Below, piece after piece: positions 18,003-26,471 of a stretch of 64,000 nt of DNA (positions are counted from its first letter, which is position 1; the number at the start of each line of letters is the position of its first letter). This stretch comes from PALSA-1003 sp963791945 (GTDB taxonomy: Bacteria; Pseudomonadota; Gammaproteobacteria; Burkholderiales; Casimicrobiaceae), in the NCBI GenBank assembly GCA_963791945.1, contig CAWBUD010000002.1:1798001-1862000 (forward strand). Reading direction: 5' to 3'. The notes under the pieces are model-generated. The model was not told the DNA's origin, did no database searches, and saw only the letters and a list, made by a program, of their open reading frames with translations. Made by a program: the position numbers and the translations under genes.

Positions 18003-18506
18003 ATGAGGATGATGACCACGAGATTCGGGCACCGCATCGCAGCCCTCGCTGCCGTGCCTTCCGCCGCCGTGACGTTGCTCGTCTTCGCAGTCGGAACCGC
18101 GCACGCCGACCTCGGCGCGTTCACGCCGACGCCGAGCGCCATGCCGACGACGATCGCGGGATGCAACGAGCTGCCGCTGAGTCAGCGCGGCTTGTGCAGA
18201 TCCCAGGTCGGCTGGTCGCAGGTGACCCCATCCGCAGTAGCCATCGACCGGCAGGCAAGCGCCGCGACCGCTTCGGAGATGGGCCGCTGCAAGACGCTGC
18301 CATTGAGCGACCGGTATATCTGCGAGGACCAGGCCGGCTATGGACAGAACGTGCCCCGTGGCTTGTCGGGCAATCAGCGGATCGCCCTCGGTAAGGCGGA
18401 TGCGCGCTTCCATGCGGCCGTCGCGGCGTGCAACGGGATGCCGCTCAGCGACCGCACGATCTGCCAGTCGCAGGCGGGGTACGACGTGACGCTTGCCACC
18501 GGTTGA
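18003..18506 (+). CDS. Exported protein with three C-x10-C repeats, unknown function
   Basis: 167 residues from the ATG at 18003, which follows GAGGAGAAACCC. A signal peptide ends near TAHAD. The mature protein holds three spaced copies of C-x3-PLS-x-R-x2-C-x2-Q-x-G-W/Y, with cysteines at 54/65, 96/107 and 143/154. Constant spacing suggests three disulfide-closed loops or a metal or haem-free binding module in the periplasm. I do not recognise a named family. It sits between two identical regulator boxes, and a hairpin follows it. Confidence 0.7.
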   Translation: MRMMTTRFGHRIAALAAVPSAAVTLLVFAVGTAHADLGAFTPTPSAMPTTIAGCNELPLSQRGLCRSQVGWSQVTPSAVAIDRQASAATASEMGRCKTLPLSDRYICEDQAGYGQNVPRGLSGNQRIALGKADARFHAAVAACNGMPLSDRTICQSQAGYDVTLATG

Positions 18507-18525
18507 CCGAGTGCTCGACGGGTGA

Positions 18526-18554
18526 CCAGAATCGCGACCGCGCCGCGATTCTGG
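18526..18554 (+). terminator. Strong hairpin after the triple-repeat exported gene
   Basis: Perfect 11-base stem CCAGAATCGCG / CGCGATTCTGG with a seven-base loop, 20 bases past the stop at 18506. There is no T-run after it, but position and strength suit transcript termination. Confidence 0.6.
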
Positions 18555-18612
18555 CCTGAAAGGCTCGACCAGCCGGTCCTGCCAAACGAGCGTCCGTGAG
18601 CTTCCTCGCGGC

Positions 18613-18629
18613 CTTAAGCCTTCCTTAAG
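18613..18629 (+). promoter_or_regulatory. CTTAAG-N5-CTTAAG regulator box upstream of petA
   Basis: Exact half-sites at 18613-18618 and 18624-18629, spacer CCTTC, followed by TCTC as at the htrA box when read in the gene direction. It lies 54 bases before the petA start. The six-base half-site is rare in this GC-rich window, so two spaced pairs are unlikely to be chance. Confidence 0.6.
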
Positions 18630-18682
18630 TCTCAAGGTCCACCATTCGATGGTCGGGATGCGTATTGCCCTGGCGGTCGCCT

Positions 18683-19267
18683 ATGGTGGAGCAGAAGAGT
18701 GTCAATCTGCGGCGGCGGCGTTTCCTGCTGATTGCGACGAGCGTAGTCGGTGGCATCGGCGTCGCGGGCGCGGCAGTGCCGTTCGTCGAGAGCATGGAGC
18801 CGAGCGCCCTTGCACGGACCGCTGGAGCGCCGGTGGACGTCGACGTGAGCAGGATCGAGCCCGGGATGCAGGTCACGGTCATTTGGCGGAGGAAACCGGT
18901 ATGGGTACTGCGGCGCACGCCGGCAATGATCTCCGGGCTTTCCGGACATGACGCTCTGCTGCGCGATCCCAAATCGGAGGCTCCGCAGCAGCCGCCGTAC
19001 TGCACGAACGCCACACGGTCGATCAAGCCGGAATACTTCGTCGCCATAGGGATCTGCACGCACCTGGGCTGCGTCCCGACGCTGCGTGAGCAGCCGGGCG
19101 CCCCGGATCTGGGCGCCTCCTGGCCCGGCGGCTATTTCTGCCCCTGCCACCAATCGAAGTACGACCTCGCGGGACGCGTCTTCAAGGGCATGCCGGCCCC
19201 GCTCAATCTCGTTGTGCCACCTAACAAATACCTGTCGGCAACGCGGGTGCAAATCGGTGACGACTGA
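18683..19267 (+). CDS. petA: Rieske iron-sulfur protein (ubiquinol-cytochrome c reductase type), orphan
   Basis: 194 residues from the ATG at 18683. The N-terminus has the twin-Arg signal and membrane anchor typical of bc1 Rieske subunits (LRRRRFLLIATSVVGG). The cluster-binding boxes are complete: CTHLGC and CPCHQSKYD, giving two Cys and two His ligands plus the disulfide pair. In the bc1 complex it passes electrons from ubiquinol to cytochrome c1. Cytochrome b and c1 genes are not adjacent; instead an ABC transporter follows. It may be a second Rieske copy or the subunit for a bc1 complex encoded elsewhere. Confidence 0.93.
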   Translation: MVEQKSVNLRRRRFLLIATSVVGGIGVAGAAVPFVESMEPSALARTAGAPVDVDVSRIEPGMQVTVIWRRKPVWVLRRTPAMISGLSGHDALLRDPKSEAPQQPPYCTNATRSIKPEYFVAIGICTHLGCVPTLREQPGAPDLGASWPGGYFCPCHQSKYDLAGRVFKGMPAPLNLVVPPNKYLSATRVQIGDD

Positions 19268-19337
19268 CGCACGCTCGCCGATCGCCGTGAACAGTAACGA
19301 TACTGACGCACGCGGGTGATCGCCGGGAACGGGAACG

Positions 19338-21092
19338 ATGCTCGCAAAGACGCGACAGTTCGTCGCAGCCGTCATCGACCTCGCGCTTCCCTACTGGGTA
19401 TCGCGCGATCGCTGGGCAGCGCGCGGTCTGCTGGCCGTTATCGTGGCGATGAATCTCGGCCTGGTGTACGTCAACGTTCTGTTCTCGGATTGGAACAACC
19501 GGTTCTACGACGCGCTTCAGCAGCACGATTTCGCGCGGTTCCTGCACGAGCTCGAATACTTCTGCGGTCTCGCGGCAGTCTTCATCGTGATCGCGGTCTA
19601 CCAGATCTACCTGACGCAGATGCTGGAGATCCGCTGGCGAAGCTGGTTGACCGACAGATACCTCGGCGCGTGGCTCGGCGACCACGCCTACTATCATCTG
19701 CAGCTCGGCGAGTACCGCGCCGACAACCCTGACCAGCGGATCGCCGACGATCTGCTCCTGTTCGTCGAGGCCACTTTGACGCTGACGCTCGGGCTCCTGA
19801 GCTCCGTGGTCACGCTGTTCTCTTTCGCCATGATCCTGTGGCGGCTGTCCGGGACGATCGAGCTGCCGCTCGGCTCGAGCCATCTCGCGATTCCGGGCTA
19901 TATGCTCTGGGCCGCGCTGCTGTATGCCGTCGCCGGCACGTGGCTGACGCACCGCATCGGCAGGCCGCTCATCGGGCTCAACTTCCAGCGCCAGCGATTC
20001 GAGGCGCACTTCCGCTTCTCGCTCGCCCGGCTGCGCGAGAACACCGAGGGTGTCGCGCTCTATCGCGGGGAGCGTGAAGAGACACGGAGCCTGCGCGAGC
20101 GCTTCGGGAGCATCGTGACCAACTGGTGGGCCATCATGAAGCGGCAGAAGCGTCTCACCTGGTTCACCGCCGGCTACAATCAGGCGGCAGTCGTCTTTCC
20201 GATTCTGGCGGCCGCACCGCGCTACTTCTCCGGCGCGATTCAGCTCGGGGCATTGATGCAGACGATCTATGCCTTCGGTCAAGTGCAGAGCGCGCTGAGC
20301 TGGTTCGTGACGGCGTATACGCAGCTCGCGCAGTGGAAGGCGACGACCGATCGGCTCACCGGGTTCCAGTCGGCGATCCGCGCCGCGAAGGCGCGCGCGA
20401 GCGCTCCCGGAATCGAGCGGGCGACGGGCTCTCGCGCGAGCCTTCGGATCCGCGATCTGCGTCTCGACCTGCCGAACGGCGACGGGCTGATCGAAGGCAT
20501 CCAAGCCGAAATCAAGCCTGGAGAGCGATGGCTCCTCACCGGGCCGACGGGAACCGGCAAGAGCACGTTGCTGCGAGCGATCGCGGGCATCTGGCCGTTC
20601 GGGCGGGGCAGCATCCAGATGCCGGCCGAGGGGCGGGTTCTGTTCCTGCCCCAGAAGCCGTATCTGCCGATCGGTACGCTGCGCAGCGTCCTGAGCTATC
20701 CCGACCCGCCGACGGCGTTCGACGAAGGCGAGATGCGCGAAGCCCTCGCGGCGTGCGGGCTGGCGCATCTCGCGGACAAGCTCGACGAGTTGCGTCACTG
20801 GGCGTTGGAGCTCTCGCCGGGCGAGCAGCAATGCCTCGCGTTTGCGCGCGTCCTCCTGCAGCGTCCCGACTGGCTGTTCCTCGACGAGGCGACCGCGTCG
20901 CTCGACGAGGCCAGCGAGGGCCGGCTCTACCAATTGCTCGAAAGGAGGCTGCCGCGCACCGCAATCGTCAGCGTCGGCCATCGCAGCGCGCTCGCCGCGT
21001 TTCATGGCACGCGCCTGGACCTCGGCGATGACCCCTCGCCAGCAGGCCGATCGCGTCTAAACCGAGACTCGCTCCAAGCCGAACCCGGATAA
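19338..21092 (+). CDS. SbmA/BacA-YddA type ABC transporter, fused membrane and ATPase domains
   Basis: 584 residues. The first 330 contain about six membrane helices of the SbmA/BacA-like family (VLFSDWNNRFYDALQQHD, WRSWLTDRYLGAWL). The C-terminal ATPase has Walker A GPTGTGKST, an LSPGEQQ signature in place of LSGGQ (typical of ABCD-like transporters), and Walker B WLFLDEATASLDE. Relatives export or import peptides, very-long-chain acyl compounds or cobalamin; the substrate here is unknown. It lies 70 bases downstream of petA and may share its transcript. Confidence 0.88.
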   Translation: MLAKTRQFVAAVIDLALPYWVSRDRWAARGLLAVIVAMNLGLVYVNVLFSDWNNRFYDALQQHDFARFLHELEYFCGLAAVFIVIAVYQIYLTQMLEIRWRSWLTDRYLGAWLGDHAYYHLQLGEYRADNPDQRIADDLLLFVEATLTLTLGLLSSVVTLFSFAMILWRLSGTIELPLGSSHLAIPGYMLWAALLYAVAGTWLTHRIGRPLIGLNFQRQRFEAHFRFSLARLRENTEGVALYRGEREETRSLRERFGSIVTNWWAIMKRQKRLTWFTAGYNQAAVVFPILAAAPRYFSGAIQLGALMQTIYAFGQVQSALSWFVTAYTQLAQWKATTDRLTGFQSAIRAAKARASAPGIERATGSRASLRIRDLRLDLPNGDGLIEGIQAEIKPGERWLLTGPTGTGKSTLLRAIAGIWPFGRGSIQMPAEGRVLFLPQKPYLPIGTLRSVLSYPDPPTAFDEGEMREALAACGLAHLADKLDELRHWALELSPGEQQCLAFARVLLQRPDWLFLDEATASLDEASEGRLYQLLERRLPRTAIVSVGHRSALAAFHGTRLDLGDDPSPAGRSRLNRDSLQAEPG

Positions 21093-21415
21093 GGGCATCT
21101 CGCGAGTCTCTTTTCCAGGCATCTCGAGCCCGGCGCCCGGCGCGAGTCGACTTTCGGTGTGCGTCACCGCACTTCCGCCGCGACCGAGCTACGCAACTCG
21201 ACGGATCGGATTCAACGTGAGTATCCGACGACGCCGAACGCAACGAGGCAGAACGTTCCGCCCGCCATGGATCGCATGCGCCGCATCGCGCGAGGGCGCT
21301 CGGCGGCGCGGGTCGATCGCGCGGGCGCGTGGCCTTTGCCCGGCGGACAGCACTTCTCCGCGCTCGGGGCATCTAATCGAAGGATCGGCTGGAAGGATCC
21401 GACAAGCCAATCGCC
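21093..21415. other. Gene-free interval between ABC transporter and GH15 gene
   Basis: 323 bases with short shadow frames only. No repeat, operator or structural RNA recognised. Confidence 0.4.
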
Positions 21416-23326
21416 ATGGCCTCCCCTATCGAAAACTATGCCCTGATCGGCAACACCCGTGCCGCCGGACTGGTCGGGCGCGACGGCTCCATCGACTGGC
21501 TCTGCGTGCCGCGCTTCGATTCGCCTGCGTGTTTCGCGGCCCTGCTGGGTGAGCGGGACAACGGACGCTGGCTGCTCGCGCCGCAAGGGCCGACGACCCG
21601 CGTGAGTCGGCGTTACCGGCCGCAAACGCTGATGCTCGAGACCCAGTTCGAGACCGCCGAGGGTACGGTGCGGCTCGTCGATTGCATGCCGATCTGGAGC
21701 GGGCGGACGGAAGTCGTGCGGTACGTCGAAGGTGTTTCGGGGCGCGTTACGATGCACATGGAACTCGTCATCCGGTTCGGCTATGGCGCGCTCGTGCCAT
21801 GGGTGCGCCGGGTTCACGGCGCGCTGCACGCGACCGCCGGCCCCGACTCGCTGCGGCTGCGCGCGGGCGTCGAACTGCGCGGCGAAGAGTTTACGACGGT
21901 CGCGACGTTCTCCGTCGCGGCGGGCGAGCGCGTGCCGTTCGTGCTGACCTGGTTCCAGTCCCACGAGGAGCCGCCCGTCCCGATCGATCCGGAAGCCGCG
22001 CTCGAGGCGACCGAGCGCTGGTGGCGGGAGTGGTGCGCGCAGTGCACCTACGACGGCCGCTGGCCGGAGGCGGTAACGGAGTCTCTGATCGTGCTGAAAG
22101 CGCTCACCTATGCGCCCACCGGCGGAATCGTCGCGGCGCCGACGACGTCGCTTCCTGAATACCTCGGCGGAGAGCGCAACTGGGACTATCGGTTTTGCTG
22201 GGTCCGCGATGCCACGTTCTCCCTGTACGCACTGCTCCTCGCCGGCTACCACGACGAAGCGGCTGCCTGGCGCGAATGGCTGCTGAGGGCTGCCGCGGGC
22301 CGTCCGCAGGATCTGCAGGTCCTCTACGGCGTAGCCGGCGAGCGCAATCTGCACGAGCGCACGCTTGACTGGCTGAAGGGGTTTGCCCACTCGGGACCGG
22401 TACGCATCGGCAATGCGGCCGCAGAGCAGCTCCAACTCGACGTGTACGGCGAAGTCATGGATACGCTGCACGTCGCCCGGGCCGCGGGTCTCGATCCCGA
22501 CGATGCGTCGTGGCGCCTGCAGCGCGTGCTGCTCGAATTTCTCGAATCCATCTGGTCGAAGCCGGACAACGGGATCTGGGAGGTGCGGGGGCCGCGGCAG
22601 CACTTCACGCATTCGAAGATGATGGCGTGGGTCGCGTTCGACCGCGCGGTCAAGGCGGTCGAGATCGCGAAGCTCGAGGGCCCGGTAGACCACTGGAGGA
22701 CGCTGCGTCAGCGGATCCATGACGAGATATGCGAGCGGGGCTACGACGTCGAGCGCGGAACCTTCGTGCAGCATTACGGCGCCCGGCATACCGACGCGAG
22801 CCTGTTGCTGATGCCGGTCGTGGGCTTCCTGCCGACGCGCGATCCTCGCGTTCAGGGCACCGTGCGGGCCGTCGAGCGCGAGCTGATTGCCGACGGCCTC
22901 GTGTTGCGCTATCCCACCGAAACCGGCGTCGACGGCCTTCCGCCCGGAGAGGGCGTTTTCCTGCCGTGCTCGTTCTGGCTCGCCGACAACTACGCGCTCG
23001 CCGGCCGCCGCGACGAAGCGACCGCGCTTTTCGAGCGCCTGCTCGCGCTGCGCAACGACGTCGGCCTCTTCGCCGAGGAATACGACCCGCGCTCGCGCCG
23101 CATGCTGGGCAATTTCCCGCAGGCGTTCACCCACGTCGGGCTGGTCAATACAGCGTGCAATCTTTCGCACGGTCTCGGTCCGAGCAGCCATCGGAGCCAA
23201 GAGCACGACGAGCCACCGCCAGGAGCCGATCCGCGGCGCTCGAAGCAGGCCGCAAGAGCGGCCTCGCCTCCGCTAGGCAAACCACGATTCCCCGGAAAAC
23301 CGGGGACGAAAAAGAGACAGATATGA
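21416..23326 (+). CDS. Glycoside hydrolase family 15 protein (glucoamylase/trehalase-like)
   Basis: 636 residues. The start IENYALIGNTRAAGLVGRDGSIDWLC is highly characteristic of bacterial GH15 proteins. The (alpha/alpha)6 catalytic domain includes NWDYRFCWVRDATFSLYAL, and a conserved acidic segment lies near GVFLPCSFWLADNYAL. No signal peptide is seen, so a cytoplasmic role in trehalose, maltodextrin or glycogen turnover is likely. It runs into a small membrane-protein gene with an ATGA-type overlap, then zwf remnants and phosphotransacetylase, suggesting a former sugar-catabolic operon. Confidence 0.9.
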   Translation: MASPIENYALIGNTRAAGLVGRDGSIDWLCVPRFDSPACFAALLGERDNGRWLLAPQGPTTRVSRRYRPQTLMLETQFETAEGTVRLVDCMPIWSGRTEVVRYVEGVSGRVTMHMELVIRFGYGALVPWVRRVHGALHATAGPDSLRLRAGVELRGEEFTTVATFSVAAGERVPFVLTWFQSHEEPPVPIDPEAALEATERWWREWCAQCTYDGRWPEAVTESLIVLKALTYAPTGGIVAAPTTSLPEYLGGERNWDYRFCWVRDATFSLYALLLAGYHDEAAAWREWLLRAAAGRPQDLQVLYGVAGERNLHERTLDWLKGFAHSGPVRIGNAAAEQLQLDVYGEVMDTLHVARAAGLDPDDASWRLQRVLLEFLESIWSKPDNGIWEVRGPRQHFTHSKMMAWVAFDRAVKAVEIAKLEGPVDHWRTLRQRIHDEICERGYDVERGTFVQHYGARHTDASLLLMPVVGFLPTRDPRVQGTVRAVERELIADGLVLRYPTETGVDGLPPGEGVFLPCSFWLADNYALAGRRDEATALFERLLALRNDVGLFAEEYDPRSRRMLGNFPQAFTHVGLVNTACNLSHGLGPSSHRSQEHDEPPPGADPRRSKQAARAASPPLGKPRFPGKPGTKKRQI

Positions 23327-23445
23327 GACGCTTGATCGCAGTCCTATTCGCAGCGTTCGCCTTCGCGCTGCTCTATGCGGCGCTCGCCGATCTCACGCGT
23401 GCATCGACAGCGACCGTTCAAGCGCCGGCGGCCGAGGCGTCATGA
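23323..23445 (+). CDS. 40-residue single-span membrane peptide
   Basis: The start overlaps the GH15 stop and the stop overlaps the zwf remnant start, both by four bases, which supports real translation. The peptide is one hydrophobic span (LIAVLFAAFAFALLYAALA) with a short hydrophilic tail. No family recognised. Confidence 0.45.
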   Translation: MRRLIAVLFAAFAFALLYAALADLTRASTATVQAPAAEAS

Positions 23446-23806
23446 CCGACCATTCGCAAGCCGACGCGCTGGTGTTCTCCGGCGCGACCAGCCTGGACAA
23501 GCACGGAGGCATAGATGAAGCCGCGTTCGCCAGGCTGCTCTCGCTTCTCCGCTACGTCGACGGCGACTATCGCGATCAGGCGACCTTCGCGCGCTTGCGC
23601 GATGCGCTCGGCGCGGCGCGGCGGCCGCTCCACTAGCTCGCCATTCCGCCGACCCTGTTCGAGGCGGTCGCCGAAGGCCTCGCCAACGCCGGCTGCGCCG
23701 ACGGCGCCCGGGTCGTCGTGGAGAAGCGTTCGGGCGCGATGGCCGCTCGGCGCGCGAGCTCGAAGCGACCCTCCACCGCTTCTTCGACGGAGCCCGGCCC
23801 GAGTGA
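23442..23806 (+). pseudogene. zwf: Decayed glucose-6-phosphate 1-dehydrogenase fragment
   Basis: The start MTDHSQADALVFSGAT matches the G6PD nucleotide-binding N-terminus, but the GDLA motif and about 55-60 further residues are deleted and the frame joins directly to LDKHGG...LLRYVDGDYRD. A TAG at 23634-23636 replaces the Tyr codon of the family motif LHYLAIPP (one TAC-to-TAG change). Downstream, VVVEK is followed by a one-base loss that would otherwise give EKPFGRD. The reading ends at 23806, before the catalytic His region. At least four lesions mean it is dead or badly assembled. Confidence 0.85.
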
Positions 23807-23906
23807 TTTCGTTCACACCCGCGCGAGTCGGCGGGCTCCGCGCGGGAAGCATCGGGCGTCCGAGCCCGGCCGTGGAAGCGACGACGGCTTTGTGCTATAT
23901 CGCCCG

Positions 23907-24905
23907 GTGATCCATGAGCCCGATCGCACCTACGAGGACGCCGCTCGTTTTTCCGATGCACGGCCTGCCGCAGGTCCCGTCGCGGGTGAAAGCGCTCTCT
24001 TGCTGAGCGCGCTCGAAAACTGTGTCGAGCGCGTCCGCGGTCGCGCGCTGCGTGTCGTCTTCCCCGAGGCGCACGACGAGCGGATCGTGGCCGCGGCCGC
24101 GCGCCTGCGCGACCAGCGGCTCGCGCAAACCATCCTGGTCGAGGATCCCGAGGCGAGCGATCGCCTCGACGCCTACGCGGCGCTCTATCTCGAAGGTCGC
24201 CCCGATGCGAACCCGAAGATCGCGCGACGGCTTGCGGCGAAGCCGCTCTTTCATGCCGGCCTCATGCTGAAGGCGGGCGACGCGGACGCGATGGTCGCGG
24301 GCGCGGCGCACCCGACGGCGCGCGTGCTCGAGGCGGGATTGATGACGGTGGGGCTCGCGCCGGGCATCGAGACGCCTTCGAGCTTCTTCCTGATCATCGT
24401 CGCGGGGCGCGCTCTGGTGTTCGCCGACTGCGCGGTGACCGCCGACCCCACCGCCGAGCAGATCGCCGACATCTCTCTCGCGTCCGCCCAAAGTTGCCGG
24501 CGCGTTCTGGGTGAGGAGCCCCGCGTCGCGCTGCTGTCGTTTTCGACCAAAGGGAGCGCCAGGCACGCGCGGGTCGACAAGATGGTCCGGGCGCTGGCGA
24601 TCGCGCGCCGGCGCGCGCCTTCGCTCACGATCGACGGCGAGCTGCAGGCCGATGCGGCGCTGGTGCCGGCGATCGCAGCTCGAAAGCTCGGGGAGGTCGG
24701 CGATGTCGCGGGGCGCGCCAACGTCCTCGTGTTCCCGGATCTCGACTCAGGCAACATTTCCTACAAGCTTGTGCAGCATCTAGGCGGCGCGCAGGCGTTC
24801 GGGCCGGTCCTGCAGGGCTTCGCCAAGCCCATGTCCGATCTGTCGCGCGGCGCGAGCGTCGACGACATCGTCGCCACGGCCGCGATCCTGCTCTCGCAGG
24901 TCTAG
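23907..24905 (+). CDS. pta: Phosphate acetyl/butyryltransferase family protein (phosphotransacetylase)
   Basis: 332 residues if translation starts at the GTG at 23907; the start is uncertain because no good Met or ribosome-binding site is visible. The PTA/PTB fold is clear: VVFPEAHDERIVAAA near the N-terminus, a middle with MVAGAAHPTARVLEAGL, and the conserved RANVLVFPDLDSGNISYKLVQ with GPVLQGFAKPMSDLSRG at the end. It interconverts acetyl-CoA and acetyl phosphate. No acetate kinase gene is next to it. It ends four bases from the convergent citrate synthase. Confidence 0.86.
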   Translation: MIHEPDRTYEDAARFSDARPAAGPVAGESALLLSALENCVERVRGRALRVVFPEAHDERIVAAAARLRDQRLAQTILVEDPEASDRLDAYAALYLEGRPDANPKIARRLAAKPLFHAGLMLKAGDADAMVAGAAHPTARVLEAGLMTVGLAPGIETPSSFFLIIVAGRALVFADCAVTADPTAEQIADISLASAQSCRRVLGEEPRVALLSFSTKGSARHARVDKMVRALAIARRRAPSLTIDGELQADAALVPAIAARKLGEVGDVAGRANVLVFPDLDSGNISYKLVQHLGGAQAFGPVLQGFAKPMSDLSRGASVDDIVATAAILLSQV

Positions 24906-24909
24906 CAGG

Positions 24910-26052
24910 CTAGCGCTGGTCGAGCGGCACGTACGCGCGCGGCTCCGGCCCGTTGTAGAGGGTCAGCGGCCGGATCAGGATGTTGTTCTCCATCTGCTCG
25001 AGCACCTGTACGGCCCAGCCGGGGACCCGGCCGGCCGCGAAGATCGGCACGAAAAGATCCTCGGCGATGCCGTTCAGGTAATAGACGACGCCGGCGTAGA
25101 AGTCCACGTTCACGTTCACGCCGTGGCGCGCATAGGGCTTCATCGCCTCGACCAGGGCGGCGAGGATGCGGTACCACTGGGGCTGGCCGAGCTTGCGCGA
25201 CAGCGCCTCGACGCCGGCGCGCATGTGCCGGGCCCGCGGATCCTCGGTGCGATAGACGCGGTGGCCGAAGCCCATCACCGGCTCCTTGTTCGCCCGTTTC
25301 TGGCGTACGTATTCCGCGGCGCGCGACGGGTCTCCGACCTCCTGCGCCATGCGCATCACGTTCTCAGCCGCGCCACCGTGAGCGGGCCCGGAGAGCGCGG
25401 CAATCGCGGCGGTGATCGCGGCATGCAGATTCGCCTCCGTTCCCGCGACGACGCGCGCCGTGAACGACGAGGCGTTCGAACCGTGCTCGGCGTGCAGGAT
25501 CATGTCCACGTCCATCAGTCTCGCCACGTCCGCGGCAGGGCGCGCGCCTTTGAGCATGTAGAGGAAATTGGCCGCATGCGAAAGCGTCGGATCCGGACTC
25601 ACGGGCTGTCGCCCGTTGCGGATATGCTCGTGCGCCGCGACGGTCATCGCGACCTGGGAGGTGAGCCGCACAGCCTTGCGCAGCGTCGCCACGGGACGAT
25701 TGTCCGCAACGTCCGGATCGAAGGCCGCCAGCGCGGAGACCGTCGTGCGCAGCACGTCCATCGGATGCGCCGGCGCGAGCAGGCGAATCATCTCGTACGC
25801 CGCGGATGGGAGGGTGCGGGCCGCTTTAAGCTCGGCGTCGAGCGTCTCGAGCTGCGATCGCGTCGGCAACTCGCCGTGCAGCAGCAGGTAGCAGGTTTCC
25901 TCGAAGGTCGAATGCTCGGCCAGATCGTGGATCGAATAGCCGCGGTACGAGAGCTCGCCCGCGCGCCCGTCGATGAAGCACACCCGCGAGCGGTCGAAGT
26001 ACACGCCCTTCAGGCCCCGATGTACTTCCGTCTTTTCGGTGTCGTCGCTCAT
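24910..26052 (-). CDS. Citrate synthase (short form) or 2-methylcitrate synthase
   Basis: 380 residues. The start GLKGVYFDRSRVCFIDGRAGEL, the motif SNASSFTARVV, the GPAHGGAAENV stretch with an active His, GFGHRVYRTEDPRA with the second His, and NVDFYAG with the catalytic Asp are all present. It condenses acetyl-CoA (or propionyl-CoA) with oxaloacetate in the cytoplasm. The length matches short citrate/methylcitrate synthases rather than the 430-residue NADH-sensitive GltA. No prpB or prpD neighbours are visible, so citrate synthase is more likely but not certain. Confidence 0.9.
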   Translation of the reverse strand: MSDDTEKTEVHRGLKGVYFDRSRVCFIDGRAGELSYRGYSIHDLAEHSTFEETCYLLLHGELPTRSQLETLDAELKAARTLPSAAYEMIRLLAPAHPMDVLRTTVSALAAFDPDVADNRPVATLRKAVRLTSQVAMTVAAHEHIRNGRQPVSPDPTLSHAANFLYMLKGARPAADVARLMDVDMILHAEHGSNASSFTARVVAGTEANLHAAITAAIAALSGPAHGGAAENVMRMAQEVGDPSRAAEYVRQKRANKEPVMGFGHRVYRTEDPRARHMRAGVEALSRKLGQPQWYRILAALVEAMKPYARHGVNVNVDFYAGVVYYLNGIAEDLFVPIFAAGRVPGWAVQVLEQMENNILIRPLTLYNGPEPRAYVPLDQR

Positions 26053-26151
26053 CGTCCGCGTTCCGGTCGCCGGAACGCGGATTCTTGCACAACCGTCACT
26101 GGAGCGCGCGGCGACAGGCCGCCGGCGGGCGCCGCGGCTTTGACGCGGACT

Positions 26152-26412
26152 TCAGGGCCTCGCGTCGCCTTCGGCACCCACGGCTGGACCGACGCACGGC
26201 GCCGCAGCGAGCTCGTGTTCCGTTTCCAACCCGCGCGAGCCCTCGACGGCGTCGCCGATCAAGGCAGCGGCCCCCGATTGCGCCATCAGTATCCGCGCGT
26301 CGACATCCGTTGTCGCCGGTATGATCACCAGCACGGCCAGCGTGATGGCGCTCAATGCGACCGCGGCCGTACCCAAGGCGACGCGGGGTGATGCGATTTC
26401 GTAGCGTTGCAT
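26152..26412 (-). CDS. Small single-span membrane protein, unknown
   Basis: 86 residues from the ATG at 26412, preceded by GAGGAGAGCATC. One membrane span (VALGTAAVALSAITLAVLVII) is followed by a short exported tail. It lies downstream of the DUF1127 gene on the same strand. No family recognised. Confidence 0.5.
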   Translation of the reverse strand: MQRYEIASPRVALGTAAVALSAITLAVLVIIPATTDVDARILMAQSGAAALIGDAVEGSRGLETEHELAAAPCVGPAVGAEGDARP

Positions 26413-26471
26413 GATGCTCTCCTCAGTCCGTTGCTGGTCGTCCATCGCCGGCCTCGCCCTGATGGCGGGCG

